A DNA stretch of 32,147 nt, taken from the NCBI GenBank assembly GCA_034433695.1, contig DAOUAK010000164.1, forward strand, positions 1 to 32,147, in the 5' to 3' direction. Position numbers and translations under genes: made by a program. This stretch comes from JASFBA01 sp034433695 (GTDB lineage Bacteria; Chloroflexota; Chloroflexia; DTKN01). Below are positions 1 through 8,031 of this stretch, one piece after another (positions within the stretch are counted from its first letter, which is position 1; each line of letters starts with the position of its first letter). The notes beneath the pieces were generated by a model. It was not told the origin of the DNA. It did no database searches and was given only the letters and a program-made list of their open reading frames with translations.

Positions 1-239
1 AGCGTGAGGAACTCGCCCGGGGCTGTCGGACGGCAGGGATCGGTTGCCTGGAGTGCAAGCGCGTCCTGGCCGATGAGATCGTCGCCGACCTGGCTCCGGT
101 GCAGGAACGCTGGCAGTATCTTGCCGCCCACCCGGACGAGGTGCGCGAGGTCCTGCACGAGGGGGCAGCACGGGTGCGACCGATTGCCCAGGCCACTCTG
201 GCCGAGGCCAAGGAAAAGATGGGGCTGGGGAGAATTTGA
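1..239 (+). CDS. trpS: Tryptophan--tRNA ligase, C-terminal end (partial)
   Basis: The frame beginning at base 3 gives 78 residues before a TGA at 237-239 and is cut by the left edge. It contains the class I tryptophanyl-tRNA synthetase C-terminal signature around CRTAGIGCLECK, followed by the typical helical tail with HPDEVREVLHEGAARVRPIA. The enzyme charges tRNA-Trp in the cytoplasm. Catalytic HIGH and KMSKS motifs would lie to the left and cannot be seen. It ends 3 bp before the convergent metallophosphoesterase, with no visible terminator between them. A longer overlapping open frame on the same strand (start at 4) does not resemble any protein and was discarded. Confidence 0.9.
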   Translation, partial: REELARGCRTAGIGCLECKRVLADEIVADLAPVQERWQYLAAHPDEVREVLHEGAARVRPIAQATLAEAKEKMGLGRI

Positions 240-242
240 CGG

Positions 243-728
243 TCATATTTCCAGGATCTCCGCCCGGCCGCTTTCGGTATCGTAGACGGCGCAGGTACAC
301 CGCCCTTTCCAGCCCATGACCTCCCCGGGGTTCAGAAGCAGCGTTCGTCCCACCTGCTCCAGGTGGGCTTTGTGGTCGTGCCCATAGCAGACCAGGTCGT
401 ACACCCCCAGAGAGGCCAGGCCGGCGGCCAGACGGGGGTAATGCACCATGGCGATGCGCCGGCCGGCCAATTCTACTTCCCCGTATACCCCATGCAGGGT
501 GACCCGACCCGCCTCCTGCGCCACCTGCGCTAGAAGGAGCATATCGCCGTCGTTATTGCCCCGGACGGCGTGAATCGGCCCGGGAAAGCCTTCGACAAGC
601 GCCCGCAGGGTAAAGGGGGCACAGAGGTCCCCACAAAAGAGCAGGACCTCACATCCCCGGAGACACTCCAGGGCCAGGCGCAGGTTTTCCAGATGGTCAT
701 GAATGTCCGAAAGGACGGCCAGGCGCAT
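243..728 (-). CDS. YfcE/MJ0936-type metallophosphoesterase
   Basis: A 161-residue calcineurin-like phosphodiesterase of the compact YfcE/MJ0936 group. The two-metal site is complete: SDIHDH (Asp8, His10), FCGDL (Asp34), RGNND (Asn58), His96 in MVHYP, and CYGHDH (His117, His119), followed by LNPGE, typical of this subgroup. Members hydrolyse phosphodiester bonds in vitro and their physiological substrates are usually unknown. The ATG at 728 is preceded by GGAGGAG. Transcription probably starts about 30 nt upstream from the two-way promoter shared with the FHA regulator gene, so the two genes may respond together. The family call is firm; the substrate is not known. Confidence 0.9.
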   Translation of the reverse strand: MRLAVLSDIHDHLENLRLALECLRGCEVLLFCGDLCAPFTLRALVEGFPGPIHAVRGNNDGDMLLLAQVAQEAGRVTLHGVYGEVELAGRRIAMVHYPRLAAGLASLGVYDLVCYGHDHKAHLEQVGRTLLLNPGEVMGWKGRCTCAVYDTESGRAEILEI

Positions 729-741
729 CTTCTCCTCCGGT

Positions 742-770
742 TTGACGCCTCAACGACCCTATGTTATGAT
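742..770 (+). promoter_or_regulatory. Sigma70-like promoter for the FHA regulator/guaA operon
   Basis: TTGACG (742-747), a 17-bp spacer, and TATGAT (765-770) lie 41 bp before the start codon at 812. The -10 box is shared on the opposite strand with the minus promoter at 766-794. The expected transcript start is near 777. Confidence 0.75.
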
Positions 771-794
771 AAAACAAAATCGGATTTCGGGCAA
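766..794 (-). promoter_or_regulatory. Divergent sigma70-like promoter for the metallophosphoesterase
   Basis: Read on the minus strand: TTGCCC (794-789), a 17-bp spacer, and TATCAT (771-766). The -10 is offset by one base from the plus-strand -10, so only one polymerase could occupy the site at a time. The expected start is near 759, giving a 5' leader of about 30 nt. Confidence 0.6.
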
Positions 795-811
795 ATCTGG
801 GAGGAGGCGCC

Positions 812-1456
812 ATGGAAGAACATCCGTTGCTCCTGATCTACGATCAGGCCACCCAGCAACGCTGGGAACGTCCACTGGCAGAACACACCCTGCTTATCGG
901 CCGGGAGGAAGGCTGTGGACTCACGCTACCCGACCGACAGGTCTCGCGTCGCCATGCGACCATCTATCGGCGTGGAGACTGCTATTACATCAAAGACGAG
1001 CAGAGCCGCAACGGCACCTTCCTCAACGGGGAACTCCTGACCTCCCCCCGTGCCCTGGAGGACGGCGACGAGATCGGCATCGCCTCGCGCTACCGCATCA
1101 CCTTCGTCGGGAGCGAGTCCACGGCCCCGCTCTATCGCGTCGGCCCCTCCCGCCGGGGGATTTACCTGGACCGGGCCAGCCACCGCGTCTGGGTGGACGG
1201 TGTGGAAGTCGTCCCGCCGCTTTCGGCAGCCCAGTACCGTCTCCTGGCCCTCCTGGTGGAGCGTGAGGGCTCCATTTGCTCCCGCGACGACATCGTGGAT
1301 GCCATCTGGCCGGAGGAGGCCGTCGAGGGAATCACCGACCAGGCCATTGATGCCCTGGTGCGTCGGCTGCGCGCCCGTCTGGCGGAAGCCAGCCCCTCCT
1401 GCTCCTATATCGAAACCGTCCGCGGCCACGGCTTCCGGCTGCGACAACCGGGCTAG
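812..1456 (+). CDS. FHA domain / OmpR-type winged-helix regulator
   Basis: A 214-residue soluble protein. Residues about 5-100 form a forkhead-associated domain with the phosphothreonine-binding signature: Gly30-Arg31, SRRH at 45-48 and RNG at 66-68. Residues about 112-212 form a winged-helix Trans_reg_C domain (LSAAQYRLLALLVER, then DQAIDALVRRLRARL and YIETVRGHGFRL). There is no receiver domain. It is probably a one-component regulator whose DNA-binding half is coupled to recognition of a Ser/Thr-phosphorylated partner; this is inference. GGAGGAGG at 799-806 precedes the ATG. It lies 18 bp upstream of guaA and is probably cotranscribed with it. Confidence 0.88.
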   Translation: MEEHPLLLIYDQATQQRWERPLAEHTLLIGREEGCGLTLPDRQVSRRHATIYRRGDCYYIKDEQSRNGTFLNGELLTSPRALEDGDEIGIASRYRITFVGSESTAPLYRVGPSRRGIYLDRASHRVWVDGVEVVPPLSAAQYRLLALLVEREGSICSRDDIVDAIWPEEAVEGITDQAIDALVRRLRARLAEASPSCSYIETVRGHGFRLRQPG

Positions 1457-1474
1457 AGCGCCGCCGAGGCCGGC

Positions 1475-3031
1475 ATGTCCATCCGGGAAACGATTGCCAT
1501 TCTAGATTACGGCTCCCAGTACACCCTACTCATCGCCCGGCGGGTGCGGGAAGCCCACGTCTACTGCGAGATCTTCCCCTGGGATGCCCCGGCCGAGGTG
1601 GTATCCGCCCTGGAGCCCCGGGGCTATATCCTTTCCGGAGGGCCGGCCAGCGTCTATGGCCCGGATGCCCCCGGCCTTCCGGCCCATGTTCTGGAGAGCG
1701 GCCGGCCGGTCCTGGGCATCTGCTACGGGATGCAACTTCTGGCCCAGGCCCTGGGTGGGCAGGTCCGGCCTGCCGGGGCCCGCGAGTACGGGCCGGCCGA
1801 AGTCACCTGGCTCTGCCCCGACGATCCCCTCGTGCAGGGCCTGCCCTCCCCCATGCCGGTATGGATGAGCCACGGCGACCGGGTCGCCGTCCTGCCGGAA
1901 GGCTTCCTCCCCCTGGCCGAAAGCACCAATGCCCCCATCGCGGCCATGGTCCATCCCCGACGCCGCCTCTACGGCCTTCAGTTCCACCCCGAGGTCGCCC
2001 ATACCCCGCAGGGGTTAGAACTTGTGCGCAACTTTCTCTACTGGGTCTGCGGCTGTTCCGGCAACTGGACCCCTCAAGCCTTTATCCCGACAACGGTGGC
2101 CGCCCTGCGGGAACACATCGGCCGGGAACGGGTCATCTGCGGCCTCAGCGGAGGCGTGGATTCGGCCGTCACCGCCCTCCTCCTCTGGCAGGCCGTGGGG
2201 GAGCAACTGACCTGCATCCTGGTGGATACCGGCCTCCTGCGCCGGGGCGAGGCCGAGCAGGTGACGGCCTTTTTCCGGGAGCGGATGGGCATCCCTCTGT
2301 TCGCCATAGACGCCTCGGCCGAGTTCTTCTCCGCCCTGGCCGGGGTCATCGATCCGGAGGAAAAGCGCCGGCGCATCGGGGAATGCTTCATCCGGGTCTT
2401 TGAGCGCGAGGCCCGGAAATTGGGCCCGGTGCGTTTTCTGGCCCAGGGGACGCTTTACCCCGATGTGATCGAAAGCGCAGGGGGAAGGCGGGCCGGCGGC
2501 GGGCCGGCCGCCCGGATCAAGACCCACCACAACGTCGGCGGATTGCCCGAAAAAATGCATCTGGAACTCGTGGAGCCGCTGCGTTTCCTCTTCAAAGACG
2601 AAGTGCGCGCCATCGGCGAGGCGCTGGGGCTGCCGGAGGCCATCGTCTGGCGGCATCCCTTCCCCGGTCCGGGGCTGGCCGTACGCGTGCTGGGAGAAGT
2701 AACTCCGGAGCGGGTGGCCGTCCTCCGACAGGCCGATGCCATCGTGGTGGAGGAACTGGAGCGGGCCGGCCTTTACCGCCGCACGGCCCAGGCCTTTGCC
2801 GTGCTCCTGCCCGTACGTAGCGTCGGCGTGATGGGCGACGGACGCACTTACCAGGAAGTGGTAGCCGTGCGGGCCGTGACCAGCGAGGATTTTATGACGG
2901 CCGACTGGGCCCGCCTGCCGTATGAGGTCCTGGCGGAGATCGGCCGGCGCATCGTCAACGAGGTGCCGGGGGTCAACCGTGTGGTCTATGACATCTCCAG
3001 CAAGCCGCCGGCGACGATCGAGTGGGAATAA
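1475..3031 (+). CDS. guaA: GMP synthase (glutamine-hydrolysing)
   Basis: A 518-residue enzyme of normal length that converts XMP to GMP using ATP and glutamine in purine biosynthesis. The N-terminal class I amidotransferase domain has the nucleophile Cys83 in GICYGMQL and the His171/Glu173 pair in FHPEVAHT. The ATP pyrophosphatase domain has the PP-loop SGGVDS at 225-230, and the C-terminal dimerisation domain ends in the standard YDISSKPPATIEWE. The ATG is preceded by GAGG with 5-nt spacing. It follows the FHA regulator by 18 bp and runs into the lipoprotein gene, with adenosine deaminase further downstream, making a purine-related cluster. Confidence 0.97.
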   Translation: MSIRETIAILDYGSQYTLLIARRVREAHVYCEIFPWDAPAEVVSALEPRGYILSGGPASVYGPDAPGLPAHVLESGRPVLGICYGMQLLAQALGGQVRPAGAREYGPAEVTWLCPDDPLVQGLPSPMPVWMSHGDRVAVLPEGFLPLAESTNAPIAAMVHPRRRLYGLQFHPEVAHTPQGLELVRNFLYWVCGCSGNWTPQAFIPTTVAALREHIGRERVICGLSGGVDSAVTALLLWQAVGEQLTCILVDTGLLRRGEAEQVTAFFRERMGIPLFAIDASAEFFSALAGVIDPEEKRRRIGECFIRVFEREARKLGPVRFLAQGTLYPDVIESAGGRRAGGGPAARIKTHHNVGGLPEKMHLELVEPLRFLFKDEVRAIGEALGLPEAIVWRHPFPGPGLAVRVLGEVTPERVAVLRQADAIVVEELERAGLYRRTAQAFAVLLPVRSVGVMGDGRTYQEVVAVRAVTSEDFMTADWARLPYEVLAEIGRRIVNEVPGVNRVVYDISSKPPATIEWE

Positions 3032-3047
3032 GGTCGGAGCCGGCATC

Positions 3048-4100
3048 GTGCTCCTGCTCCTCCTGGCCGTATCCCCGGCCGGATGTTCCTCGCCGCCGAC
3101 CCCACCGCCGGCCGCCACCCCCCTGCCGGCCACCTTCACCCCGGCCAAACGGCCTTCTCCCCCGGCAACACCCACTCCCTCCCCCCGACCGACCCCCACG
3201 GCTACGGCTCCGACGGCCACACCCGTCCCCACGCCCTCCGGAGAGGTGCCCCCCGGCTTCCTCTGGCGCATCGTCGGAGGAACCGACGGCCGCCCGGCCC
3301 TGCCCCGGGGGATGGATATCGGCCCCGACGGCCGGCTCTACGTGGCCAACGAATGGGCCGGCCTCCTGGTCATCTCGCCCACGGGAGAAATCCTCACCAC
3401 CCTCACCACGGAAGAGGCCGGCGACGTCCAGGTGGCGAGAGACGGCATACTCTACCTGGCCCTCCCGGAGGCGCACGCCGTCCTGGTCCTTTCACCCCAG
3501 GGGGAAGTGCTGGGTCGCTGGGGAGAGCCCGGAACCGGCGAAGGACAGTTTGGCCTTTCCAGCCCGGAACACCTGGCAGTCTGTCCCGACGGGCGCGTCT
3601 ATGCCTCCGATCTGAACGAACGCCCCGACGGCAGCACCTACGAGCGCATCCAGGCGTTCGCCCGGGGCCGTTTCCTGGCGGCGTGGGACCTTTCCGAACT
3701 TGATCCGGCCTTCCTGATTTCCGGCATGGATTGCGGGGACGACGGCCGGCTGTACCTTCTGGGGGCAGTGGGAGGACACATCATGGTGCTGGACGGCGAA
3801 GGCCGGCGTCTGGAAGACATCGGTCGGGAGACCCTGGCCGGAAGTGTCCCCCAGGGCCTTGCCCTTGCCCCATCCGGCGAGATCGTTGTGGGCACCTGGA
3901 GCGGCCAGGTGCTGCGCCTGGACCGGCGGGGAAAACGCCTGGCCGTCTGGGGAGAACCCTTCAGCGGAACGGGCCTGCCGGACGCGGGGTACTTTTCCAT
4001 CATCCAGGACGTGGCCGTGGATGCTTCCGGGAGCGTCTACGTCAGCGACCTGGGTGGAGGCTATGCCGGAATCACCTGCTTCACTTTTCCCTCACCCTGA
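3048..4100 (+). CDS. NHL-repeat beta-propeller lipoprotein
   Basis: A predicted lipoprotein of 350 residues from the GTG at 3048, which has GGAG 8 nt upstream. A leucine-rich core (LLLLLAV) precedes the lipobox SPAGC (Cys13), followed by a Thr/Pro-rich linker of about 50 residues and then NHL-type blades: GMDIGPDGRLYVAN, HLAVCPDGRVYASD, GLALAPSGEIVVGT and VAVDASGSVYVSD. These folds usually bind ligands or proteins outside the membrane; no enzyme motif is seen. From 3048 the signal peptide lacks positive charges. An in-frame ATG at 2988, inside guaA, would add an Arg-rich n-region but has no clear Shine-Dalgarno, so the start is uncertain. It sits between guaA and adenosine deaminase. Confidence 0.82.
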   Translation: MLLLLLAVSPAGCSSPPTPPPAATPLPATFTPAKRPSPPATPTPSPRPTPTATAPTATPVPTPSGEVPPGFLWRIVGGTDGRPALPRGMDIGPDGRLYVANEWAGLLVISPTGEILTTLTTEEAGDVQVARDGILYLALPEAHAVLVLSPQGEVLGRWGEPGTGEGQFGLSSPEHLAVCPDGRVYASDLNERPDGSTYERIQAFARGRFLAAWDLSELDPAFLISGMDCGDDGRLYLLGAVGGHIMVLDGEGRRLEDIGRETLAGSVPQGLALAPSGEIVVGTWSGQVLRLDRRGKRLAVWGEPFSGTGLPDAGYFSIIQDVAVDASGSVYVSDLGGGYAGITCFTFPSP

Positions 4101-4119
4101 GCGCAGAATGCGAGGAAAG

Positions 4120-5130
4120 ATGGCCGAAATCGAGGAATGGCTTCGGCGCTTGCCCAAGGTGGAACTTCACGTCCATCTGGAGGGTTCGATCCGCCCGCAG
4201 ACGCTTGCCGAACTGGCGGAGAAAAACCGTGTGAATCTACCCGGCGGCGTCGAAGCCGTCTATCGGTTTGCCGATTTTCGCGGTTTTCTCGATGCCTACA
4301 TGCGTTGCGCGGCCTGCCTGTGTGAGCAGGAAGATTTCCGGCGGGTTACCTACGAATTTCTCTGCGATGAGGCGGCCCAGGGCATCCGCTACTGCGAGGT
4401 CTTTCTTTCCTCGATGCAACACCTGCGGCGCGATTTCGACTTTCGATGCATTATGGAAGGCATCTGGGCCGGATATGAGGCGGCCCGGGCCGAGCACGAC
4501 ATCCGTATGGGGGTCATCTTCGACCACGGCCGGCAGTTCGGGCTGGAGGCCGGCCGGCAGGTTCTGGAACAGGCCCTGGCCACCCGCCCCTACGGGGTTG
4601 TCGGGCTGAGCATCGGTGGCGACGAAAAACAGGGGCCACCCGAACTTTTTGCCGAAATCTTTGCCCGGGCCCGGGCGGCCGGCCTACACCTCACCGCCCA
4701 CGCCGGCGAAGTATGCGGACCGGAAAGCGTCTGGGGAGCCATCCGTGTCCTGGGAGTGCAACGTATCGGCCACGGCATCCGGGCGGTCGAAGACCCGGAA
4801 CTCTTGCGTTACCTGGGCCGAGAAGGGATTGCCCTGGACATCTGCCCCACCAGCAACATCCGCACCGGCGCGGTCGTTTCCCTACAAGAGCACCCGGTGC
4901 GCCGTCTCTTCGATGCCGGCGTGCCGATCACCCTGGCTTCCGATGACCCGGCCCTCTTCCAGACCGACCTGCTTCGGGAATACCTGCTCCTCGTGGAGCA
5001 CTTTGGCTTTACCCCGGAAGAAATCCGGCAGATCGCCCTGAACGGGGTACAAGCCTCCTTCCTTCCTCCGGAGGAAAAAGCAACCCTGGAGGAAGAAATT
5101 GCGACCTTCCCCTTCCCGGGAGAGGCATGA
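4120..5130 (+). CDS. add: Adenosine deaminase
   Basis: A 336-residue metal-dependent deaminase that converts adenosine or deoxyadenosine to inosine in purine salvage. Zinc ligands and catalytic residues are visible: HVHLEG (His17, His19), TAHAGE (His194, Glu197), GHGIR (His218) and ASDDPALF (Asp275, Asp276). CPTSNI and TGAV are typical of the family. Related enzymes include 6-aminodeoxyfutalosine deaminase; no menaquinone gene lies nearby, so adenosine is the default substrate. The start at 4120 follows GAGG by 4 nt, and an in-frame ATG 12 nt earlier (4108) is also possible. It lies close behind the lipoprotein gene, in the same operon as guaA. It ends 8 bp from the convergent protease gene. 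Confidence 0.92.
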   Translation: MAEIEEWLRRLPKVELHVHLEGSIRPQTLAELAEKNRVNLPGGVEAVYRFADFRGFLDAYMRCAACLCEQEDFRRVTYEFLCDEAAQGIRYCEVFLSSMQHLRRDFDFRCIMEGIWAGYEAARAEHDIRMGVIFDHGRQFGLEAGRQVLEQALATRPYGVVGLSIGGDEKQGPPELFAEIFARARAAGLHLTAHAGEVCGPESVWGAIRVLGVQRIGHGIRAVEDPELLRYLGREGIALDICPTSNIRTGAVVSLQEHPVRRLFDAGVPITLASDDPALFQTDLLREYLLLVEHFGFTPEEIRQIALNGVQASFLPPEEKATLEEEIATFPFPGEA

Positions 5131-5138
5131 GACCTTTC

Positions 5139-7376
5139 CTACCGCGACCGCTGTAGGGTGATGTTCAGTTCATAGGGCGATTCCATATCTTCGGGGACGA
5201 AGACGTCGTCCTCGGCGATGGGATTGTACCCCTGAGCCGCGACGATGATGCTGTAGGTTTCGCCGCGAACCAGCGGGGCCGAGAGTTGGTAGTTCCCCTG
5301 GCGGTCGGCCTGGCCGAAGGCATAGACCTCTTCCATCGTCCCCTGGAATTCGCCGACGGTGATGCCGGGTTGCAACACCAGGAAGACGGCTCCGGGGATG
5401 CCCCGGCCGGTGTCGGCGTCGGTGATGCGGCCGTAGATCTCCACGCCGCCCCGGTCCGGAGTAGGTGTGGGTGTGGGTCGGCCGGCTGTACCCACGGTGC
5501 ATTCGCCCTGCTGCACCAACTGGCCCTCGACCAGGAGTTCCAGGAGGTACTGCCCATCGGGCAGGCCGTCATCGCTGTAGACGCTGACCCACCAGTTGCC
5601 GCTTTCACCGCCTTGCCAGACGTCATCGGCCTCCACCACCACCTCGCCGTCTATGGACCAGCGCCGGGTCCAGTTCCAGCCGTCCTGCATCCCCTGATAG
5701 TCGAAAAAGGCGTAAAGGTGGGTCAGGCCGCTCTTGAAGGCCGTCCCCGGCCGCACCGGGCGGTCGTTGCGGTCCACGTCTTCGGCAAAGGTGATCGGGC
5801 CGAACAGTTGTTCCGTACCACCTCTGGCCCCGCCGATGAGGAAATCGGAGGTGGCAGCCAGTTTGCCGGCGATATAGAGTTCCAGGCGGTAGGTGCCGGC
5901 CGAAAAGCCCTGACGTTTGCCCAGCGTGAGGGAAGCCTCTCCGGAAGTTTTGGAAAAGGGCGGACCGTCGCCGCGGGAGATTTCCTTGCCCTCAGCGTAC
6001 CAGATGTACGACCAGCGGGTCTGGCGGGTCAGGTTGGCATACTCAAAGGTGCCCTTGACTTCGGTGATTCCTTCCGGCAGAAGGTAGCCCTCCACCCCGC
6101 CGCCGGAGAAGGAGAGGTTGCGGAAGGTGGGGAGGGTCTGAGCCTTGCCGCCGACCTTCACCCGGGCCGAGCCGATTTTCTGGCGGTCGTAATACAGGAG
6201 AAACTCGTAGGTGCCGTCCTCCAGCGGTTCGTTGTAGATGCTGATCCACCAGGTTCCCTTAGTGCCGCCGTTCCAGTTACCCAGCGGCCATACGTCCGAG
6301 TAGACTTCTCCCTCGTAGAGCAGCACCGGTTGCCAGGGAGCACCGTCCTGGAAATTCTCATAGTCGAAGAAGAGGTAGATCTCCTTCGTACCGGAGGGGA
6401 AAGCATCCACCACCGTGACCGGCTGGTCGTAGTCGTTCACCGCCGGGGCGAAAAGGAGCCGGCCGACCGAGGGCTTGCCGGCCGGCACCTGGGGCTGCGG
6501 CGTGGGCTGGGGGGTCGGCTGGGGACCCAGGCCGCGTCGGGCGGCTTCGATGAGCGGTTTGGCCAGGTTCACCGGGCGCAGGGCGTTGATAAAGCCGCCC
6601 ATCGGCACGCAGGTGTCGTGCTCGTCAATGACGCCGTCGCCGTTCGTATCGGCGATGCGCCGGCAATCTACGATTCGGTCGGTGCTGCCGGCCCCGCCCT
6701 GGGTGGGGATGCCGACCAGTTCCCCCTTCTCGTTGACCGCCGTACCGCCGCTGTTGCCCCCGGCGATGGTGGCATCGGTCTTGATCCAGGCCCGGCCGGC
6801 GACGCCCTGCTCGCGGGAAAAACCGCTCACCTTGCCGCTCGTGTAGGTGATTGTCTCCCCGCCGATGCCCGGGTAGCCGAAGATAAAGAGGTCGTCGCCG
6901 ATCTCCAACTGGTCGGAATCGCCCAGAACCAGAGCCGGCAGACTGAGTTTGGAGGGATCGAGCGCCGTACCGTCGAGGTTGCGGGTCACCCGGATCACCG
7001 CCAGGTCCAGGTTCGGATCGTACTGGACGACCTCGGCCCGGTAGGTCGGTTCGGGTGGCTCGTCGGAACGGGTGGTCAGAGCGACGATCAGGTAGTCATA
7101 ATCGAACCGGGGATCGTCCCACATGGCCCGGGGCAGGGCCACGTGGCAGTTGGTCAGGATGAGGCCGTCGGCGGTGATGATGGTCCCCGATCCGGTCCAC
7201 TTGGCTTCGACACGGTTGCGCCCCACCTGTTCCACGGCGATAATCTGCACCACCGACCTGAGCACCTGCCGGCGCAGTGGTGTGGTGAGGTCGGCCTGGG
7301 CCGGCCGGGGAAGCAAGGAAAGAAGGGGCAGGAGCAAGGCAAGCACAAGGCTTAGCCGAAAAAGGGAGCGTCTCAT
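5139..7376 (-). CDS. Secreted trypsin-like serine protease with three beta modules
   Basis: A 745-residue exported protease. A signal peptide (residues 1-28, ending AQA) precedes an S1C/DegP-like trypsin domain with His78 in TNCHVAL, Asp124 in LDLAVIRV and Ser209 in GGNSGG. An EF-hand-like loop (residues 243-254, DTNGDGVIDEHD) between two cysteines follows the active site. A Pro/Thr/Gln linker leads to three related modules of about 100 residues (roughly 305-415, 416-515 and 520-630), the first and third with FFDYxxxQDG and WWxSxY motifs. The last region (about 640-745) resembles a carboxypeptidase regulatory-like domain (IYGRITDADTGRGIPGA). No PDZ domain is visible. The gene is third in a minus-strand operon, 33 bp behind the PsbP-like gene. 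Confidence 0.9.
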   Translation of the reverse strand: MRRSLFRLSLVLALLLPLLSLLPRPAQADLTTPLRRQVLRSVVQIIAVEQVGRNRVEAKWTGSGTIITADGLILTNCHVALPRAMWDDPRFDYDYLIVALTTRSDEPPEPTYRAEVVQYDPNLDLAVIRVTRNLDGTALDPSKLSLPALVLGDSDQLEIGDDLFIFGYPGIGGETITYTSGKVSGFSREQGVAGRAWIKTDATIAGGNSGGTAVNEKGELVGIPTQGGAGSTDRIVDCRRIADTNGDGVIDEHDTCVPMGGFINALRPVNLAKPLIEAARRGLGPQPTPQPTPQPQVPAGKPSVGRLLFAPAVNDYDQPVTVVDAFPSGTKEIYLFFDYENFQDGAPWQPVLLYEGEVYSDVWPLGNWNGGTKGTWWISIYNEPLEDGTYEFLLYYDRQKIGSARVKVGGKAQTLPTFRNLSFSGGGVEGYLLPEGITEVKGTFEYANLTRQTRWSYIWYAEGKEISRGDGPPFSKTSGEASLTLGKRQGFSAGTYRLELYIAGKLAATSDFLIGGARGGTEQLFGPITFAEDVDRNDRPVRPGTAFKSGLTHLYAFFDYQGMQDGWNWTRRWSIDGEVVVEADDVWQGGESGNWWVSVYSDDGLPDGQYLLELLVEGQLVQQGECTVGTAGRPTPTPTPDRGGVEIYGRITDADTGRGIPGAVFLVLQPGITVGEFQGTMEEVYAFGQADRQGNYQLSAPLVRGETYSIIVAAQGYNPIAEDDVFVPEDMESPYELNITLQRSR

Positions 7377-7409
7377 CGGATTCTCTCCTGGCCGGGCTGT
7401 CCCGGCCCA

Positions 7410-8018
7410 CTATTCCTCGCGGAAAGAGCGCACCAGGGCCAGGAAAAGCCCACGGGCCCGGTCGTAATTTTCCTCGGCAGCGGTAAGAGTGAAGACATAG
7501 ACCCCTGTCTTCCCGACGAAGAGATAATCTTCGCCATGCATCACCACCGGCAGCGAGAGCCGGAACGGGTCGGGGTCCATCTCCACATAGGCGAAGGTGA
7601 CGTGGAGGCCTTCCCATCCGTCCACCCGCGCGTCGCTTTCCCGGGAGAGTTCCCGGTAGCCTGCCCAGGCGGGGTCGGAACGGCGCTCGATGGTCAGGTC
7701 GCGCTGGACGACGCCGAGGGGGTCGTGCTGGGGCATCGGCCGGCGCTGGACGGTGATTGTGGTATGGCCTGGGACCGCGCCGAGGTCTTCTACCTGGAAG
7801 AGATAAGGGGGATGGGGGTCGGCCCGCCGGACCCAGCCGGCCGGGTAGTTCAGCCGGAAGTTGTCCCCCCGATACTCCACGGAACGCGACTCGGCCAGAG
7901 TCCTGAGCACCGCGCCGATAACCAGGGCGAGGGCAAAGACGCCGACGACGATCCAGGTTGCCCAGCGGTCGCGCCGCCGGGACCGAGCCCGAACTTCTGT
8001 GGGGGTCACGGTTGTCAT
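7410..8018 (-). CDS. Membrane-anchored PsbP/Mog1-like protein of unknown function
   Basis: A 202-residue protein with a basic N-terminus (RARSRRRDRW), one membrane segment at about 20-41, and an outside domain of about 160 residues. The domain starts with FRLNYPAGW and ends with a YDRARGLFLALVRSFREE helix, a pattern seen in PsbP/Mog1-like domains; this assignment is by eye and tentative. No catalytic motif is visible. The start at 8018 was chosen over a longer frame because AAGGAG lies 8 nt upstream and the longer version has no typical N-terminus. It starts 13 bp after the PrsW-like gene and precedes the secreted protease, so the three are likely one transcript. Confidence 0.75.
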   Translation of the reverse strand: MTTVTPTEVRARSRRRDRWATWIVVGVFALALVIGAVLRTLAESRSVEYRGDNFRLNYPAGWVRRADPHPPYLFQVEDLGAVPGHTTITVQRRPMPQHDPLGVVQRDLTIERRSDPAWAGYRELSRESDARVDGWEGLHVTFAYVEMDPDPFRLSLPVVMHGEDYLFVGKTGVYVFTLTAAEENYDRARGLFLALVRSFREE

Positions 8019-8031
8019 CGGTCCACGCTCC

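Noticed and set aside
3100..3240. Repetitive Pro/Thr coding stretch considered as a DNA repeat
   Set aside because: It is a low-complexity linker of the lipoprotein, without regular units at the DNA level. Similar linkers occur at 6480-6530, 18760-18880 and 32100-32147.
5286..7355. A 689-codon open frame on the plus strand opposite the secreted protease gene
   Set aside because: Its translation has no recognisable domain and lies wholly antisense to a gene with an intact catalytic triad. High GC removes stop codons on the other strand.
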